A stretch of DNA of 6,844 nucleotides from the NCBI GenBank assembly GCA_017444045.1, contig JAFSXO010000185.1, positions 1-6,844 of the forward strand. Reading direction: 5' to 3'. The stretch is from a bacterium (GTDB lineage: Bacteria > Vulcanimicrobiota > Xenobia > Xenobiales > Xenobiaceae). This document shows positions 5,910-6,844 of this stretch, piece after piece (position 1 is the stretch's first letter; each line of letters begins with the position of its first letter). Position numbers and translations under genes: made by a program. The notes beneath the pieces are model-generated. The model searched no databases. It was not told the origin of the DNA and saw only the letters and a list, made by a program, of their open reading frames with translations.

Positions 5910-6827
5910 CTAGCCCATCTGCTTATCTTCCTGCATATCCAGGATGCCGCGCTCCAAAATTTTGTTCACAGACAGCTCGGGGATCCGCAAATAATAAGCC
6001 GCCGTTTCCACTAGCGCTTTCAGGGGCATTACCCCGATAAGCTCACAGGAGCGCACCCCGGCCCCGTACATTTTGGCCTCGCTTTTCACCATTTCCAGCA
6101 CCGTATACAGAGCGGTCTGGTCGGTATTCAGGAGATTGATCGAGACCTGAGCCAGCCCCGCCTCAGCCAAGTAAAGACCCAGAGCGCGCACATAGCGCAG
6201 TCCGCCGTCGCGGAAGCGAATCTTGCGCGCCACCCGTTTGGCGATTTCCACATCGGCGGTATCGAGCAGGACGTTAAAGGCCACCAACGGACGCCGCGCC
6301 CCGAAGCATGACGCCCCGAGCCGAGGATGCAATACAGACGGCCCTACATCGGCAGGCCTAGAGCTGAGGTCTTCCAGCTCGGCCAGAGCCTCAAAGCCGC
6401 CGCGGCGCAGATAGGCCAGACTGCGCTGCTTCTCGCACAGGGCCGATTCCTCATAATAGTACACGGGCACACCGTAGCGCTCGGCAGCCAAGGCCGCCAC
6501 CCGGCGCGATAGGGCAACAGCGTCCTCCATAGACGTTCCCTCGAGGGGGACAAAGGGAACCACATCAACCGCGCCGATGCGGGGATGCAGTCCCTGATGC
6601 TGCCGCAAATCGATATGCTTCTCAGCCTGAGCGAACAGGGCCAGCACGGCTTCGGTTATGCCTTCCTCTGCTCCGATAAAGGTAAACACCGAGCGATGAT
6701 GATCGCGGTCGGCGGAATAATCCAGAAGGCGCACGCCGGACACGGCGCGCACGGCCTCGGCCAGCGCTTCCACGACAGCGCGGTCGCGCCCCTCGGACAC
6801 ATTGGGAATACACTGAAACAAATGCAT
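5910..6827 (-). CDS. ftcD: Glutamate formimidoyltransferase (formiminotransferase, stand-alone)
   Basis: The enzyme transfers the formimino group of N-formimino-L-glutamate to tetrahydrofolate, giving glutamate and 5-formimino-THF in the cytoplasm. The 305-residue product matches the formiminotransferase half of the animal bifunctional enzyme. It starts with the diagnostic CIPNVSEGRD (6-15). It then has LLDYSADRDHHRSVFT (34-49) and the folate/active-site stretch HPRIGAVDVVPFVP (81-94), whose His81 corresponds to the catalytic His82 of the animal enzyme. Later come the conserved VAFNVLLDT strand and the QVSINLLN strand. There is no cyclodeaminase domain; that activity is supplied by the separate gene two places downstream. 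The ATG at 6827 has GAGGT 7 nt upstream. The gene is first of the leftward group inside the window, but the 17 nt left at the edge do not show whether another hut gene precedes it. Confidence 0.97.
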   Translation of the reverse strand: MHLFQCIPNVSEGRDRAVVEALAEAVRAVSGVRLLDYSADRDHHRSVFTFIGAEEGITEAVLALFAQAEKHIDLRQHQGLHPRIGAVDVVPFVPLEGTSMEDAVALSRRVAALAAERYGVPVYYYEESALCEKQRSLAYLRRGGFEALAELEDLSSRPADVGPSVLHPRLGASCFGARRPLVAFNVLLDTADVEIAKRVARKIRFRDGGLRYVRALGLYLAEAGLAQVSINLLNTDQTALYTVLEMVKSEAKMYGAGVRSCELIGVMPLKALVETAAYYLRIPELSVNKILERGILDMQEDKQMG

Positions 6828-6844
6828 ATATCTAACCTCGCTCA

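Overview
The window looks like a chromosomal segment of a motile, chemotactic bacterium that can degrade histidine by the tetrahydrofolate-dependent (formiminoglutamate) route. Coding density is high and the base composition looks moderately GC-rich by eye. Histidine degradation through formiminoglutamate and folate is common in amino-acid-fermenting anaerobes, but the window holds no 16S rRNA or other lineage marker. I therefore do not assign a phylum.

Layout. Bases 1-1559 (+ strand) carry the 3' end of a gene encoding an intact C-terminal receiver domain, most likely the tail of a hybrid CheA kinase. A complete cheB follows 3 nt later. Bases 1560-1668 separate cheB from the convergently transcribed ahcY and hold a long stem-loop that can act as a terminator in both directions. 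From 6827 down to 1669 (- strand) the genes run ftcD, hutI, fchA, nif3-like, ahcY. The gaps are 125, 9, 19 and 155 nt.

How the genes fit together. HutI makes N-formimino-L-glutamate from imidazolonepropionate. FtcD moves the formimino group to tetrahydrofolate. The separate FTCD_C-family protein (FchA) releases ammonia to give methenyl-THF and may also hydrolyse it to formyl-THF. The first two enzymes of the pathway (HutH, HutU) are not in the window. The Nif3/YbgI-like metalloprotein sits in the same tight group, and its role is not established. AhcY clears S-adenosylhomocysteine, the by-product of SAM-dependent methylation. That includes the methylation of chemoreceptors which CheB reverses.

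The most notable point is that CheB has a complete methylesterase catalytic triad but a receiver domain that has lost its phosphoacceptor aspartate (Ala55), its second acidic-pocket residue (Thr11) and its conserved lysine (Thr104 or a gap there). The upstream receiver domain keeps all of these. I saw no mobile element, CRISPR array, tRNA or rRNA, and no strong sign of a wholly new system. The second-look items are the CheB pseudo-receiver, the structured ahcY leader, and the nif3 and ahcY linkage to the folate genes.
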